Shown here one piece after another: positions 21,617-31,413 of a DNA stretch of 47,408 nt. The stretch comes from Novacetimonas cocois (GTDB taxonomy: Bacteria; Pseudomonadota; Alphaproteobacteria; Acetobacterales; Acetobacteraceae): assembly GCF_003311635.1 (NCBI RefSeq), contig NZ_QEXL01000018.1:30900-78307 (forward strand), read 5' to 3'. The first letter of the stretch is position 1, and each line of letters begins with the position of its first letter. Under the pieces are notes generated by a model. The model did not search any database and was not told where the DNA came from. It saw nothing but the letters and a program-made list of their open reading frames with translations. The position numbers were made by a program, and so were the translations under genes.

Positions 21617-22987
21617 ATGCCCATACAGATACTGATGCCTGCCCTGTCTCCCACGATGACGGAAGGCAAGCTCGCCCGCTGGCTGAAAAATACCGGGGAA
21701 AGCGTGGCGCCCGGCGATGTGATCGCCGAAATCGAAACCGACAAGGCCACGATGGAAGTCGAAGCGGTGGAAGAGGGAACCATCGGCCGGGTCCTGGTGC
21801 CCGAAGGGACGGAGAACATCGCCGTCAACACCCCCATCGCCATCCTGCTGGCCCCGCATGAGGAAAGTAATTCCATCGACACGCCGGCTGCCGAACCCGC
21901 GCCGTCCACGTCAGCAACGCCAGCAGCACCTGTCGCGACGGCGCCAACGCCGGCCCCCGCAGCGCCGCCCCAGCCCGCGGCACAGCCGGTCGGGGAAAAG
22001 GACTGGGGTGAAACACAGGAAATTACGGTGCGCGAGGCCCTGCGCGATGCCATGGCCGCGGAACTGCGCCGGGACGAGGATGTCTTCCTGATTGGCGAGG
22101 AAGTCGCGCAGTACCAAGGCGCCTACAAGGTTTCACAGGGCCTTTTGGATGAATTCGGTGAAAAGCGGGTCATCGACACCCCGATTACCGAACAGGGCTT
22201 TACCGGCATGGCGGTTGGCGCGGCCCTGACGGGGCTGAAGCCGATCGTGGAATTCATGACGATGAATTTCGCCATGCAGGCCATTGACCAGATCATCAAC
22301 TCCGCCGCCAAGACCCGTTACATGTCCGGTGGCCAGATGTCGTGCCCCATCGTTTTCCGTGGCCCCAACGGGGCGGCGGCACGCGTCGGCGCACAGCATT
22401 CGCAGTGTTATGCAAGCTGGTATGGACATGTGCCGGGCCTGAAAGTTGTCGCGCCCTGGTCCGCCGCCGATGCCAAGGGCCTGTTGCGCGCGGCGATCCG
22501 TGACCCCAACCCGGTCATCTTCCTTGAAAACGAAATCCTCTATGGACAGAAATTTCCCTGTCCCGTGGACGAGGAATTCATCCTGCCGATCGGTAAGGCC
22601 AGGATCGAACGCGAAGGGACGGACGTAACCATCGTCACCTTCTCGATCATGGTGGGCGTGGCGCTGGAAGCCGCCGCGAAACTGGCGGAACAGGGCATCA
22701 GCGCGGAGGTCATCAACCTGCGCACGATCCGCCCGCTCGATACCGAAACCATCGTCAGCAGCGTCCGGAAAACCAGCCGCCTTGTCTGTGTCGAGGAAGG
22801 CTGGCCCTTTGCCGGGATCGGGGCGGAAATCGCGATGCAGGTCATCGAACATGCGTTCGATTATCTTGACGCGCCACCCGTGCGCGTGGCCGGGGCCGAT
22901 GTACCGATGCCTTTCGCCGCCAACCTCGAAAAACTGGCACTTCCGAATGTCGAGTGGATCCTCAATGCCGTCCGCCAGATCGTCTGA
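21617..22987 (+). CDS. pdhB: Pyruvate dehydrogenase E1 component, beta subunit with N-terminal lipoyl domain
   Basis: This 456-residue protein joins a biotinyl/lipoyl domain (residues 1-80, lipoyl lysine K43 in [11 protein letters not shown]) through an Ala/Pro/Thr linker (about 85-133) to a full E1-beta domain (about 138-456). The latter carries [38 protein letters not shown], and [16 protein letters not shown] lipoyl domain on E1-beta is a known alphaproteobacterial variation; its purpose in substrate channelling is not settled. The lipoyl part is nearly identical to that of PdhC just downstream. Confidence 0.97.
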   Translation: MPIQILMPALSPTMTEGKLARWLKNTGESVAPGDVIAEIETDKATMEVEAVEEGTIGRVLVPEGTENIAVNTPIAILLAPHEESNSIDTPAAEPAPSTSATPAAPVATAPTPAPAAPPQPAAQPVGEKDWGETQEITVREALRDAMAAELRRDEDVFLIGEEVAQYQGAYKVSQGLLDEFGEKRVIDTPITEQGFTGMAVGAALTGLKPIVEFMTMNFAMQAIDQIINSAAKTRYMSGGQMSCPIVFRGPNGAAARVGAQHSQCYASWYGHVPGLKVVAPWSAADAKGLLRAAIRDPNPVIFLENEILYGQKFPCPVDEEFILPIGKARIEREGTDVTIVTFSIMVGVALEAAAKLAEQGISAEVINLRTIRPLDTETIVSSVRKTSRLVCVEEGWPFAGIGAEIAMQVIEHAFDYLDAPPVRVAGADVPMPFAANLEKLALPNVEWILNAVRQIV

Positions 22988-22999
22988 GGAAACAACGCG

Positions 23000-24289
23000 A
23001 TGTCCATAAATATCCTGATGCCGGCCCTGTCCCCCACCATGACGGAAGGCAAGCTGGCGCGCTGGCTGAAAAAGGAAGGCGAGGCGGTTGCCGCGGGCGA
23101 TGTCGTCGCCGAAATCGAGACCGACAAGGCCACGATGGAGGTCGAGGCCGTTGATGAAGGCATAATGGGGCGCATCCTCGTGCCCGAAGGGACGGAAGCC
23201 ATCAAGGTCAACGCCCCGATCGCCATTCTGGTCGCACAGGGCGAGGCCGTGCCGGACGCGGTTACCGCCACGCCGCCCGCCGCCTCAGGGCCAGAAGCAC
23301 CTGCGGCAGCCACCACCGTTGCGCCCCCCACGACGGATCATGCGGCGCCCCGCAAATCGACGGAACCTTCGCAGGGGAAGGGGAAGCGCATCTTTGCCTC
23401 CCCCCTGGCGCGGCGCATCGCCAGCCAGAAGGGCATTGACCTGTCCACCCTCAGGGGCAGCGGTCCCAACGGCCGCATCGTCCGCCGAGATGTGGAGGAG
23501 GCGGCACGCCAGCCCGCGCCGGCCCCCGCAACCGCCCCCGCGCAACCCACGACGCCCCCCCCCGCCGCAACCCCGCCGATCGCGGCCGACAGTGCGCATC
23601 ACACGGTTGCGAATTCGACGATGCGCAAGGTGATCGCGCGTCGGCTGAGCGAGGCGAAATCGACCATTCCACATTTCTATGTCGAAATGGATGTGGAACT
23701 GGATGCGCTTCTGGCCCTGCGGTCACAGCTCAACGCGGCATCGCCTGCGGAAGGAGCCGGCGCGTACAAGATTTCGGTCAACGACATGCTCATCAAGGCC
23801 GCGGCCGTCACGCTGCGCCGGGTGCCGGACGTGAATGTGTCGTTTGGCGACGATGTCACGGTTGTCTATGACGATATCGACATCTCCATGGCCGTCTCCA
23901 TCCCCGACGGGCTGATTACGCCCATCGTGCGGCAGGCCGACCTGAAAAGCCTGGGCCAGATCAGCGCGGAGACACGCGACCTGATCAAGCGCGCCCGGGC
24001 GGGCAAGCTCAAGCCACAGGAATTCCAGGGGGGTACCTTCTCCATCTCCAACATGGGGATGATGGGGGTCAAGGCATTCTCGGCCATCATCAACCCGCCA
24101 CAGGCGGCCATCCTCGCCATCGCCGCGGGGGAGGCACGTCCGGTGGTCCGCGATGGTGAAATCCGCGCGGCGACCGTCATGACGGTCACCCTGTCGGTGG
24201 ATCACCGCGTGGTGGACGGCGCGCTTGCCGCGCAGTGGGTATCCGTTTTCCGCTCCGTCGTGGAAAATCCGCTAAGTCTCGTGGTCTGA
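23000..24289 (+). CDS. pdhC: Pyruvate dehydrogenase E2 component, dihydrolipoamide acetyltransferase
   Basis: PdhC is the core of the complex and transfers acetyl from lipoyl to CoA. The 429-residue protein has one lipoyl domain (1-80, K43), an Ala/Pro linker, an E1/E3-binding domain (about 132-168, [18 protein letters not shown] then [16 protein letters not shown]), a second Pro-rich linker, and a catalytic domain (about 200-429) ending with the active-site motif [13 protein letters not shown]. It is called E2p and not E2o because of its operon with pdhA and pdhB. Confidence 0.97.
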   Translation: MSINILMPALSPTMTEGKLARWLKKEGEAVAAGDVVAEIETDKATMEVEAVDEGIMGRILVPEGTEAIKVNAPIAILVAQGEAVPDAVTATPPAASGPEAPAAATTVAPPTTDHAAPRKSTEPSQGKGKRIFASPLARRIASQKGIDLSTLRGSGPNGRIVRRDVEEAARQPAPAPATAPAQPTTPPPAATPPIAADSAHHTVANSTMRKVIARRLSEAKSTIPHFYVEMDVELDALLALRSQLNAASPAEGAGAYKISVNDMLIKAAAVTLRRVPDVNVSFGDDVTVVYDDIDISMAVSIPDGLITPIVRQADLKSLGQISAETRDLIKRARAGKLKPQEFQGGTFSISNMGMMGVKAFSAIINPPQAAILAIAAGEARPVVRDGEIRAATVMTVTLSVDHRVVDGALAAQWVSVFRSVVENPLSLVV

Positions 24290-24300
24290 GGTGACGTGAC

Positions 24301-25713
24301 ATGAATGGAACCAAATTCGACGTCATCATCATTGGCGGCGGTCCCGGCGGTTATGTCAGCGCGATCCGCGCGGGACAGCTGGGCCTGAAAGTCGCAGTGG
24401 TGGAGGCCGCGCAACTGGGCGGCATCTGCCTGAACTGGGGATGCATCCCGACAAAGGCGCTGCTGCGCGCGTCGGAAATCAACCATCTGCTGCATAACCT
24501 GACGGAATTCGGCTTTGCCGCCGATAATGTGCGCTTTGACCTTGAAAAGGTGGTCAAACGCTCACGCGCCGTATCGGCGCAGCTTTCGGCCGGGGTGGGA
24601 CACCTGCTCAAAAAGAACAGGGTCACGGTCATCAACGGCTTTGCCCGCCTTGACGGGCGCGATGGCGACAACCGCAAGGTAACAATCACGCCGACCACGG
24701 GCGGACAGGCCATGACGGTGCTGGCGCCGCATGTCATCATCGCCACGGGCGCGCGGGCGCGCGTGCTGCCCGGGCTTGAGCCGGACCAGAAGCTGATCTG
24801 GTCCTATCGCGAGGCCATGGTGCCGACATCGCTGCCGAAACGCCTGGTCGTGGTCGGTTCCGGCGCCATCGGGGTGGAGTTCGCCTCCTTCTATCGCAAC
24901 ATGGGCTCCGAAGTGACCATCGTGGAAGTGGCCGAGCGCATCGTGCCGGTGGAGGACGAGGAAATAAGCGGGCTGGCGCGCAAGGCCTTTGAAAAGCAGG
25001 GCATGAAAATCCTGACCGGGGCCAGGATCGTGTCGGTCGACAGGGGAAGCGATACCGTGACCCTGAAGGTCGAGGCCGGGGGCGCGACGCATGACCTGAC
25101 CGTCGATCGAGTGATTTCGGCCGTCGGCATTGTCGGCAATGTCGAAAATATCGGGCTGGAAGGCACGGCGATCGAAGTGGACCGCACCCACATCAAGGTG
25201 GATCCCTATTGCCGCACGGCGGAGAAGGGGGTCTATGCCATCGGTGATATTGCCGGGCCGCCATGGCTTGCCCACAAGGCAAGCCACGAGGGCGTCATGT
25301 GCGCGGAGATGATTGCCGGGCGCAAGGTCCATCCGATGGACCCGCTGAACATTCCGGGCTGCACCTACTGCCGTCCGCAGATCGCCTCCGTCGGGCTGAC
25401 CGAGGCCAAGGCGAAGGATGCCGGGTACAAGATCAGGGTCGGGCGCTTTCCCTTCATCGGCAATGGCAAGGCCATCGCGATGGGCGAGCCGGAAGGGCTG
25501 GTGAAGACCATCTTCGACGCGCAGACGGGCGAACTGCTGGGCGCGCACATGATCGGCGCGGAAGTGACGGAAATGATACAGGGATATGTCATTGCCCGGA
25601 CATCCGAACTGACGGACGAGGAACTGAAGGAAACGGTATTCCCGCATCCCACCATTTCCGAAACCATGCACGAGGCCGTGCTTGCGGCCTATGACGGGGC
25701 GCTGCATTTCTGA
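24301..25713 (+). CDS. lpd: Dihydrolipoyl dehydrogenase (E3)
   Basis: Lpd reoxidises dihydrolipoamide with NAD+. The 470-residue flavoprotein has the FAD motif IIGGGPGGYVSAIRAGQLG (10-28), the redox-active disulfide Cys43/Cys48 (GICLNWGCIPTKALL), the NAD-binding VVVGSGAIGVEFASFY, the second FAD motif GVYAIGDI, and the C-terminal His-Glu dyad in HPTISETMHEAV. It lacks the N-terminal lipoyl domain some E3 enzymes carry. As the last gene of the pdh operon it is probably dedicated to this complex, though it may be shared with oxoglutarate dehydrogenase or glycine cleavage. Confidence 0.97.
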   Translation: MNGTKFDVIIIGGGPGGYVSAIRAGQLGLKVAVVEAAQLGGICLNWGCIPTKALLRASEINHLLHNLTEFGFAADNVRFDLEKVVKRSRAVSAQLSAGVGHLLKKNRVTVINGFARLDGRDGDNRKVTITPTTGGQAMTVLAPHVIIATGARARVLPGLEPDQKLIWSYREAMVPTSLPKRLVVVGSGAIGVEFASFYRNMGSEVTIVEVAERIVPVEDEEISGLARKAFEKQGMKILTGARIVSVDRGSDTVTLKVEAGGATHDLTVDRVISAVGIVGNVENIGLEGTAIEVDRTHIKVDPYCRTAEKGVYAIGDIAGPPWLAHKASHEGVMCAEMIAGRKVHPMDPLNIPGCTYCRPQIASVGLTEAKAKDAGYKIRVGRFPFIGNGKAIAMGEPEGLVKTIFDAQTGELLGAHMIGAEVTEMIQGYVIARTSELTDEELKETVFPHPTISETMHEAVLAAYDGALHF

Positions 25714-25743
25714 GGGCCGGGACGGCATTCGCATGCGTGTCAG

Positions 25744-25772
25744 ACAGGGGAGACATGCCCCCGCTTCCCTGT
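25744..25772. other. Stem-loop between lpd and lipA
   Basis: ACAGGG (25744-25749) pairs with CCCTGT (25767-25772), extended by one wobble and one A-T pair. Only two T follow, so this is at best a weak terminator after the pdh operon. The rest of the 168-bp gap shows no gene. Confidence 0.3.
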
Positions 25773-25881
25773 TTCCCGACCTTGTGATTGCGGCCCGGGT
25801 TCCGGCACGCAAGAATGCTTGACGCATGGGACGACCCGTTCCACTTGTGAATATCTGCCTGTTTTTCGGGGTTTTACCGTT

Positions 25882-26874
25882 ATGTCCGTACGTGTCCTGA
25901 TCGATCATCGCAAGGAGGGTTCCCCCGCCGCGCGGCACCCGGAAAAAGCGCACCGGCCCGACAATCCCATCGCGCGCAAACCGGACTGGATCCGCGTGCG
26001 CGCGCCGACCAATCCCGTGTACCACGAAACACGCAAGCTGATGCGCGACCAGAAGCTGGTCACGGTGTGTGAGGAAGCGGCCTGCCCCAACATTGGCGAA
26101 TGCTGGTCGCAGCGGCACGCGACAATGATGATCATGGGCGAAATCTGCACGCGCGCCTGTGCCTTCTGCAACGTCACCACCGGCCTGCCGAACGCGCTGG
26201 ACCCGGATGAACCCCAGCGCGTGGCCGAGGCGGTGGCCACGCTGGGACTGCGGCATGTGGTCATTACCTCCGTCGATCGCGACGACCTGCCCGACGGGGG
26301 GGCGCATCATTTCGCGCGGGTCATCACCGCGATACGCAACGCGGCCCCGACAACGACCATCGAAATCCTGACCCCCGATTTCCTGCGCAAGCCGGGATCA
26401 CTGGAAATCGTGGTCCAAGCGCGGCCGGACGTGTTCAACCATAACCTGGAGACCGTGCCACGGCTGTATCCCTCCATCAGGCCGGGGGCGCGCTATTACC
26501 AGTCCATGCGTCTTCTGGACGATGTCAAGCGGCTGGATCCCTCCATCTTCACCAAATCCGGACTGATGCTGGGACTGGGGGAGGAAAAGCCGGAAATACT
26601 TCAGGTCATGGATGACCTGCGTATTGCGGACGTTGATTTCATCACCCTGGGGCAATATCTCCAACCTACGGTCAAGCATGCCGCGGTGGCGCGTTTCGTC
26701 ACGCCGGAGGAGTTCGCGGACTATGCCGCGATGGCCCGGGTAAAGGGGTTCCTGCAGGTCAGTTCCTCGCCCCTGACGCGGTCATCGTATCATGCGGACT
26801 CCGACTTTGCGGAACTGCGGGCCGCGCGACAGAAGCGTCTGGAAACCCAGAACGGCGCAAGGGAGACGAAGTAA
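25882..26874 (+). CDS. lipA: Lipoyl synthase (radical SAM)
   Basis: LipA inserts two sulfur atoms into octanoyl groups bound to lipoyl domains, such as those of PdhB and PdhC encoded upstream. The 330-residue protein has both iron-sulfur sets: the auxiliary cluster cysteines C63, C68 and C74 ([12 protein letters not shown]) and the radical-SAM cysteines C89, C93 and C96 (CTRACAFC). The C-terminal [12 protein letters not shown] contains the serine that ligates the auxiliary cluster. The frame opens at 25819, but the ATG at 25882 suits the family length. Its stop overlaps the next ATG by one base (TAATG). Confidence 0.97.
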   Translation: MSVRVLIDHRKEGSPAARHPEKAHRPDNPIARKPDWIRVRAPTNPVYHETRKLMRDQKLVTVCEEAACPNIGECWSQRHATMMIMGEICTRACAFCNVTTGLPNALDPDEPQRVAEAVATLGLRHVVITSVDRDDLPDGGAHHFARVITAIRNAAPTTTIEILTPDFLRKPGSLEIVVQARPDVFNHNLETVPRLYPSIRPGARYYQSMRLLDDVKRLDPSIFTKSGLMLGLGEEKPEILQVMDDLRIADVDFITLGQYLQPTVKHAAVARFVTPEEFADYAAMARVKGFLQVSSSPLTRSSYHADSDFAELRAARQKRLETQNGARETK

Positions 26875-27362
26875 TGCCCACCCATGCCGAACGTCGGTTG
26901 ATCGCCTATTCCCCGGATCAGCTGTTTGATCTGGTGGCCGACGTCGGAAAATACCCGCAGTTCCTGCCGTGGTGCGTCAATGCGATGGTCAGGACCCGGA
27001 CCGCGACATTGCTGGTTGCGGACCTGACGATCGGTTTCGGACCCTTTCGCGAAACCTTCACCAGCCGCGTCACCCTGGATCAGCCCCGGACCATCCGTGT
27101 GACCTATGAAAAGGGGCCGTTCCGTTATCTGAACAATGTCTGGACCTTTACGCCGGACGAACGCGGATGCCTGATCGATTTCTTCGTCGATTTCGAGTTC
27201 CGTTCCCGCCTGCTGCAGGCGGCAATCGGCGTTGTGTTCAACGAGGCCGTACGCCTCATGGTTTCGGCCTTTATCCGGCGGGCACGCGAAATCTATGGGC
27301 CACCCACGATAGTACCGCCCGCCAAACCCGCGACCATACCCGCCAAGATGGGAAATGCCTGA
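26874..27362 (+). CDS. COQ10/RatA-family START-like protein
   Basis: This 162-residue protein is of the polyketide-cyclase/START superfamily: RRLIAYSPDQLFDLVADVGKY, FLPWCVNAMVRTRT, and FVDFEFRSRLLQAAIGVVFNEA are characteristic of the COQ10/RatA group. In mitochondria COQ10 binds ubiquinone and supports respiration. E. coli RatA is annotated as blocking ribosome subunit joining. In alphaproteobacteria the gene habitually follows lipA, and a quinone-related role seems more likely than a toxin, but this is inference. No antitoxin-like partner is adjacent. Confidence 0.88.
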   Translation: MPTHAERRLIAYSPDQLFDLVADVGKYPQFLPWCVNAMVRTRTATLLVADLTIGFGPFRETFTSRVTLDQPRTIRVTYEKGPFRYLNNVWTFTPDERGCLIDFFVDFEFRSRLLQAAIGVVFNEAVRLMVSAFIRRAREIYGPPTIVPPAKPATIPAKMGNA

Positions 27363-27397
27363 CTGCGGATATGCCTACTTCCCGGAAACACGTTATA

Positions 27398-27718
27398 ATG
27401 AAATATTCCTTTATCCTGTTGTCCCTGCTGATTGGACTGGCTGGGGGAGGGACGGCGCATGCGGCCACCTCTTCCAAGGGGCACGGGCATCATCATGCAT
27501 CCACGACCACGCCGGCCCCCGGCAGCGATGCCGAAACAGCCGACCTTAATGCCATCAGCCTGAAAAAAGCCCGCGCAAGTCTGGCCCCCCCGCCCGCGAC
27601 GACACAAGCCACCAGAACCGCCAACGGCAAGCCGCAGGCTGTTCAGGCCGCGGGAACGGGAACGACATCCCCGCCGATCAGGATACCGGAAACCAGCGAT
27701 ACCGTCGCGATGTATTAA
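27398..27718 (+). CDS. Small exported protein with a His cluster, hypothetical
   Basis: This 106-residue protein has a clear signal peptide (MKYSFILLSLLIGLAGG, cleavage probably after Ala22 in THA-HA|AT context) and a mature part of low complexity: a GHGHHHAS cluster near residues 28-34, a helical stretch (ETADLNAISLKKARASL), then a Pro/Thr/Ala-rich tail. An ATG at 27371 would add nine residues and spoil the signal peptide. No known family is recognised; metal binding by the His cluster is speculation. Its stop TAA shares bases with the stop codon of the convergent cinA gene. Confidence 0.7.
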   Translation: MKYSFILLSLLIGLAGGGTAHAATSSKGHGHHHASTTTPAPGSDAETADLNAISLKKARASLAPPPATTQATRTANGKPQAVQAAGTGTTSPPIRIPETSDTVAMY

Positions 27719-28221
27719 TCGGCAGGCAAAGTTTCCAGCACCAGCTTCTGTGCAAAATTGACTGCCTGCATCCGGATGGCCGTGCGGTCGCCGGAAAACA
27801 GGGCTGAAACCGTCCGGGTCCGCTGCTGCTTCACCGCGACGGCAAACCAGACCAGCCCCACCGGCTTTTCGGGGGTGCCGCCATCCGGCCCCGCGATCCC
27901 GGTGATGGACACCGCGATGTCGGCGTCGGGCGCCGTGGCGATGGCACCATCCGCCATGGCGGCGGCGACCTCGCTGCTGACCGCGCCACGCAGGTCAAGC
28001 AGCACCTGCGGCACCTGCAGCACGCGCATCTTCATCGCATTGGAATAGGTCACGAACCCACCGGCCACGAATTCGGATGCGCCGGGTGGCTGTGTCAGGG
28101 CGGCAGTCAGCAGTCCGCCGGTGCAGCTTTCCGCCGTGACGATACGACGCCCCCGCGCGGCCAGTCCCTCAAGCAGCAGCAATGTATCATGCGATATCGT
28201 GGCCGGTAATGACGGTTCCAT
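27715..28221 (-). CDS. pncC: CinA C-terminal-domain protein (PncC-type nicotinamide-nucleotide amidase)
   Basis: This 168-residue stand-alone CinA-C domain has the active-site segment TAESCTGGLLTAAL (Ser32), FVAGGFVTYSNAMK, GAVSSEVAAAMADGA, and SITGIAGPDGGTPEKPVGLVW. PncC deamidates nicotinamide mononucleotide to recycle NAD precursors; the family assignment is firm, the activity inferred. In-frame ATGs exist further upstream (28284, 28230), partly inside pgpA; 28221 fits the family length and has AGGATGCAGG upstream. It is last in the leftward terC-slt-pgpA-pncC string. Confidence 0.9.
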   Translation of the reverse strand: MEPSLPATISHDTLLLLEGLAARGRRIVTAESCTGGLLTAALTQPPGASEFVAGGFVTYSNAMKMRVLQVPQVLLDLRGAVSSEVAAAMADGAIATAPDADIAVSITGIAGPDGGTPEKPVGLVWFAVAVKQQRTRTVSALFSGDRTAIRMQAVNFAQKLVLETLPAD

Positions 28222-28255
28222 ATCCTGCATCCTGTCGTGTTGTTGCAACCCGTGT

Positions 28256-28717
28256 TCAGGCAATGGCATGCAGCGCCATGACAATCAGGCCCGCGCCCAT
28301 GCCCGCCACGATATCGTCGCCCATGATACCCACCGCATCATGGCGCCTGTCGAACCATCCGACCGGTCCCGGCTTGGTGATATCGAACAGCCTGAAAAGC
28401 GCGAAGGCAAGCACAAGCCAGAAAATATCGGCCCAGCGCAGGGAAAAGGGGGAAAGGGGCGCCAGCGGCCACATCGACAGCCACATGCCCGCCACCTCGT
28501 CGATGACAATCCATCCGTGATCTTCCCCCCCGGAAATCGTGGCGGTCGCCCAATATCCGATGACGCAGCACAGCACGATGGCAATTCCCATCCATGCCGC
28601 ATGCTGCAGCAGGGGAATCCCCACCCACAGCGCCGCCAGCGACCCGACGGTGCCCGGTGCGCGGGGGGCAAAGCCGCATCCGCCGAAACTGGCGATCATC
28701 CTTGCAACCGAACGCAT
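28256..28717 (-). CDS. pgpA: Phosphatidylglycerophosphatase A
   Basis: PgpA dephosphorylates phosphatidylglycerol phosphate to phosphatidylglycerol in the inner membrane. The 153-residue protein has the family start FGGCGFAPRAPGTVGSLAA, the acidic VIDEVAGMW motif, LFRLFDITKPGPVGWFD, and GIMGDDIVAGMGAGLIV, with about four hydrophobic segments. Its product feeds cardiolipin synthesis; a cardiolipin synthase gene lies further along at 39.9 kb. Its ATG overlaps the stop of the transglycosylase gene by one base. Confidence 0.95.
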   Translation of the reverse strand: MRSVARMIASFGGCGFAPRAPGTVGSLAALWVGIPLLQHAAWMGIAIVLCCVIGYWATATISGGEDHGWIVIDEVAGMWLSMWPLAPLSPFSLRWADIFWLVLAFALFRLFDITKPGPVGWFDRRHDAVGIMGDDIVAGMGAGLIVMALHAIA

Positions 28718-30738
28718 TATCGCGCGGCCTCGCGCTGGGCCTCACGGGCCTGATAGACAGCCATGTTTTCCTCTACACGTTCGACGTAATTGCGCGTCTC
28801 CTCGAACGGGATGCTTTCGATCCAGTCCAGCACCGCCTCGCTTGAAGGATGATCGCGCACCGGATCGCCCAGCGACGCCAGCCACGTATCCACCCGATGC
28901 GGCCCGCTGTTATAGGCAGCCAGCAGATAGGGCACGCTGCCGCCAAAACGTTCCATCAACTGCTGGAGGTAGAGTGCCCCCAGCGTCATGTTCACCTGCG
29001 GATTGGTCAGGGTGGCGGCAGTCACGTTGCCGAAGGGCTGATGCGTGCGCCGGGCGAGTTCCTGTCCCGTCGCGGGACGCAGCTGCATCAGGCCCACCGC
29101 ATGCGCCCCGCTGACGATCGCGGGATCGAAGCTGCTTTCCTGCCGCATCACGGCAAGTTCCAGTCCCTGTGGCAGGTCGTGTTCCGCCGGGACATAGGGA
29201 CGGGGCCATCCGTCATCAACCAGCGCGATTCCGTCACGTCCGGCACGCCGCGCGATAAGGACCGCGACATCCGGCAGCGCCAGCCGCGTCGCAAGCCGCG
29301 CGGCCAGCACATGTTCCACCGGCCGCGTCGCCTGTATGTCGAGCTGGATGACAAAATCGCGCGCATGCTGAAAATCATTCCATGACACAAGGATCTGGGC
29401 CGCGCGCGCCATGTCCGACGTGTCAAAACGTACTGCTTCCTCCACCGTGGGTTCGGGCGTACGCAGGCGCATCAGATATTCACGCACCGGCTGTCCCGCC
29501 TGGCTGGGGGCAAGCAGCCCGCTGGTTGCGTTCCCCTGCAGGGCGGCAATCGACATCTGTCCATAGAAAGTGTTGGCCAGTTCGGCGGCCATGCCCCAGC
29601 TTTCACGCGCCGCCGCCCGGTTGTGACGTGCCTCCTGCGCGCGGCCGCTCCAGTACAGTCCACGGCTTCGGGTAATCAGCGCGGTCGCCTTCGTCAGCGG
29701 TTCGAACTGTGCCAGTGCCCTTGCGGGCTGATGCAGCCGCTGCAGCAGTATCCAGCCCGTCAGGAATCGCGCGTCGTAATTACTGACTTCCGGCAGGGAA
29801 GAACGGTCATCCGCAATGTCCAGCGCATCGCGATTTCGCCCCTGCGCCAGCAGATCACGCGCCAGAGCATCACGGGCTCGCCAGAACAGGGCGGCGGTCG
29901 GGCCGTCCTGATGCTGTTCCGTGGCAAATCCCGTCCGTTTCCATAATGCCACGGCCTCGTCCAGCCGTTGCGCATGATCCAGCCAGCGCAGGTGATCGAG
30001 CACCAGCATGGCGTCATTACGCTGCCCTGCCGGAACGCCAGCCAGCAGGGTCTCGGCGTTCGCGTCGTTGCGACGCAGGGCCAGCCGCGCGCGGGCCAGC
30101 GCCTGGTATTGCGTATCCAGCATCGCGACCTGCTGGTCCGCCGCGCCAAGATGCCCTGCGCGTTCCTGCCGTTCAAAACGCCGCCACTCATCATCGGCGG
30201 TAAACAACGCGCCAAAACGTTGCGACAGCAGCCGCGCGTCACCGGGCTGATCCGCTCCCGCGATCCACGCGGCCCGCGCCCATTCCCCGATGCGCGGCGG
30301 CGGTGGCACCGCGGCGTCGGCGCAATGCGCCAGGGCCTGCGCCGTCGTCAGCTGCCAGCGCCCGCACAGGCGCGACAGGGTGGCGGGATCGCTTTCCTGT
30401 GACAGGGCACGCTCGAAACGCGCGATCATGACGCTGCGTTTGGGCCAGTCGGGACTTTCGGTCAGGAAATTGGCGTATTCGTCCGCCGTGCCGCCAGCCG
30501 GGGACAGCAGCCGCAGATAGACCGTAAGACGGGCGGCGACGGGACTGTCATCCGCATTGCCGGTCCCGGCCTGCTGCTCGGTGGGCCAGCCGGCAGGGTT
30601 CGTCATGACAGGCGGGGAAGGGGAGGCCGCGCCGGCCATCGTCCCGGCAACCGTCAGGGGCAGGAGAAGGCCCAGCATCCCCACCACCGGGGCAAGCATG
30701 CCCGCGCGCGTTCCCGCGCCACGGCCATGGCGTGTCAT
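28717..30738 (-). CDS. slt: Soluble-type lytic murein transglycosylase (Slt70-like)
   Basis: This enzyme cleaves peptidoglycan glycan strands, forming 1,6-anhydromuramyl ends. The 673-residue precursor has a signal peptide (about 1-38), a long helical superhelix resembling TPR/Slt70 U and L domains (about 70-520), and a C-terminal goose-type lysozyme domain with the catalytic Glu534 (RQESSFDPAIVSGAHAVGLM), QLRPATG, and LLAAYNSGPHRVDTW. The ATG at 30738 has AAGGGTGG upstream and gives a proper signal peptide. It follows terC by 11 bp. Confidence 0.94.
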   Translation of the reverse strand: MTRHGRGAGTRAGMLAPVVGMLGLLLPLTVAGTMAGAASPSPPVMTNPAGWPTEQQAGTGNADDSPVAARLTVYLRLLSPAGGTADEYANFLTESPDWPKRSVMIARFERALSQESDPATLSRLCGRWQLTTAQALAHCADAAVPPPPRIGEWARAAWIAGADQPGDARLLSQRFGALFTADDEWRRFERQERAGHLGAADQQVAMLDTQYQALARARLALRRNDANAETLLAGVPAGQRNDAMLVLDHLRWLDHAQRLDEAVALWKRTGFATEQHQDGPTAALFWRARDALARDLLAQGRNRDALDIADDRSSLPEVSNYDARFLTGWILLQRLHQPARALAQFEPLTKATALITRSRGLYWSGRAQEARHNRAAARESWGMAAELANTFYGQMSIAALQGNATSGLLAPSQAGQPVREYLMRLRTPEPTVEEAVRFDTSDMARAAQILVSWNDFQHARDFVIQLDIQATRPVEHVLAARLATRLALPDVAVLIARRAGRDGIALVDDGWPRPYVPAEHDLPQGLELAVMRQESSFDPAIVSGAHAVGLMQLRPATGQELARRTHQPFGNVTAATLTNPQVNMTLGALYLQQLMERFGGSVPYLLAAYNSGPHRVDTWLASLGDPVRDHPSSEAVLDWIESIPFEETRNYVERVEENMAVYQAREAQREAAR

Positions 30739-30749
30739 GCGTCCACCCT

Positions 30750-31349
30750 TCAGGAGATATGGGTCCACACTTCACCTCCTCCCTTGACGATCAGCTCGAT
30801 CGCCACTGCTAGCACCACGAGCAGGCCAATCCATGAAATCCAGCGGTAACGTTCCAGAAGACGCGCGATCAGCGATGCGGCAATGGCCATCATCAGCACC
30901 GACACGACAAGTCCCGTCACCAGAACGCCCACATGTTCCCCCGCCGCGCCGGCGACCGCCAGCACGTTATCGAGACTCATGGACAGGTCCGCCACGATGA
31001 TGCGGACAATCGCATTGCGCAGGGACCCCGGCGCGGGGGCAGCGTCGGCATGTTCCCCCGGATTGCCACGCATTTCGCGATACATGCGCCAGCATACCCA
31101 CAGCAGCAGCAGCCCGCCCGCCAGTGTCAGGCCGATGATCGCCAGCAGCCTGACCGCCACCAGCGCAAGACAGATCCGGATCAGCGCCGCGCCGAGGACA
31201 CCTGCCAGAATCGCGATGCGCCGCTGCGGGGCGGGCAGGCCACGCACCGCCATTCCGACGACAATCGCGTTATCACCCGCAAGCGTAAGATCGATAAGGA
31301 CAACCTGCCCCAGCGCATAAAGGGACGAAGCGGAAACGGCAAATAACAT
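30750..31349 (-). CDS. TerC/YjbE-family integral membrane protein
   Basis: This 199-residue protein has about six or seven transmembrane segments. Two Asp-containing membrane motifs, TLAGDNAIVVGMAVRGLP (about 18-35) and ADLSMSLDNVLAVAG, are the TerC family signature. Related proteins export manganese or help metalate secreted proteins; which applies here is unknown. The frame stays open far upstream, but homologues start near MLFAVSASSLYALG, so I use the ATG at 31349. A 12-bp tandem repeat lies 41-64 bp upstream. I did not find the yybP-ykoY manganese riboswitch consensus. Confidence 0.85.
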   Translation of the reverse strand: MLFAVSASSLYALGQVVLIDLTLAGDNAIVVGMAVRGLPAPQRRIAILAGVLGAALIRICLALVAVRLLAIIGLTLAGGLLLLWVCWRMYREMRGNPGEHADAAPAPGSLRNAIVRIIVADLSMSLDNVLAVAGAAGEHVGVLVTGLVVSVLMMAIAASLIARLLERYRWISWIGLLVVLAVAIELIVKGGGEVWTHIS

Positions 31350-31389
31350 AAGGCAGGGATATCCTGTTGTACTGTCCATTTCAGGACAT

Positions 31390-31413
31390 GAATATGAACC
31401 GGAATATGAACCG
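31390..31413 (-). promoter_or_regulatory. Perfect 12-bp tandem repeat upstream of terC-like gene
   Basis: GAATATGAACCG is repeated head to tail without a spacer (31390-31401 and 31402-31413). On the gene strand it reads CGGTTCATATTC twice. It sits where the promoter of the leftward terC-slt-pgpA-pncC string should be and is a candidate repressor or activator site. Confidence 0.5.

Noticed and set aside
26874-27362. RatA toxin of a toxin-antitoxin pair
   Set aside because: No RatB-like partner is adjacent. The lipA-linked position fits the COQ10-like housekeeping role better.
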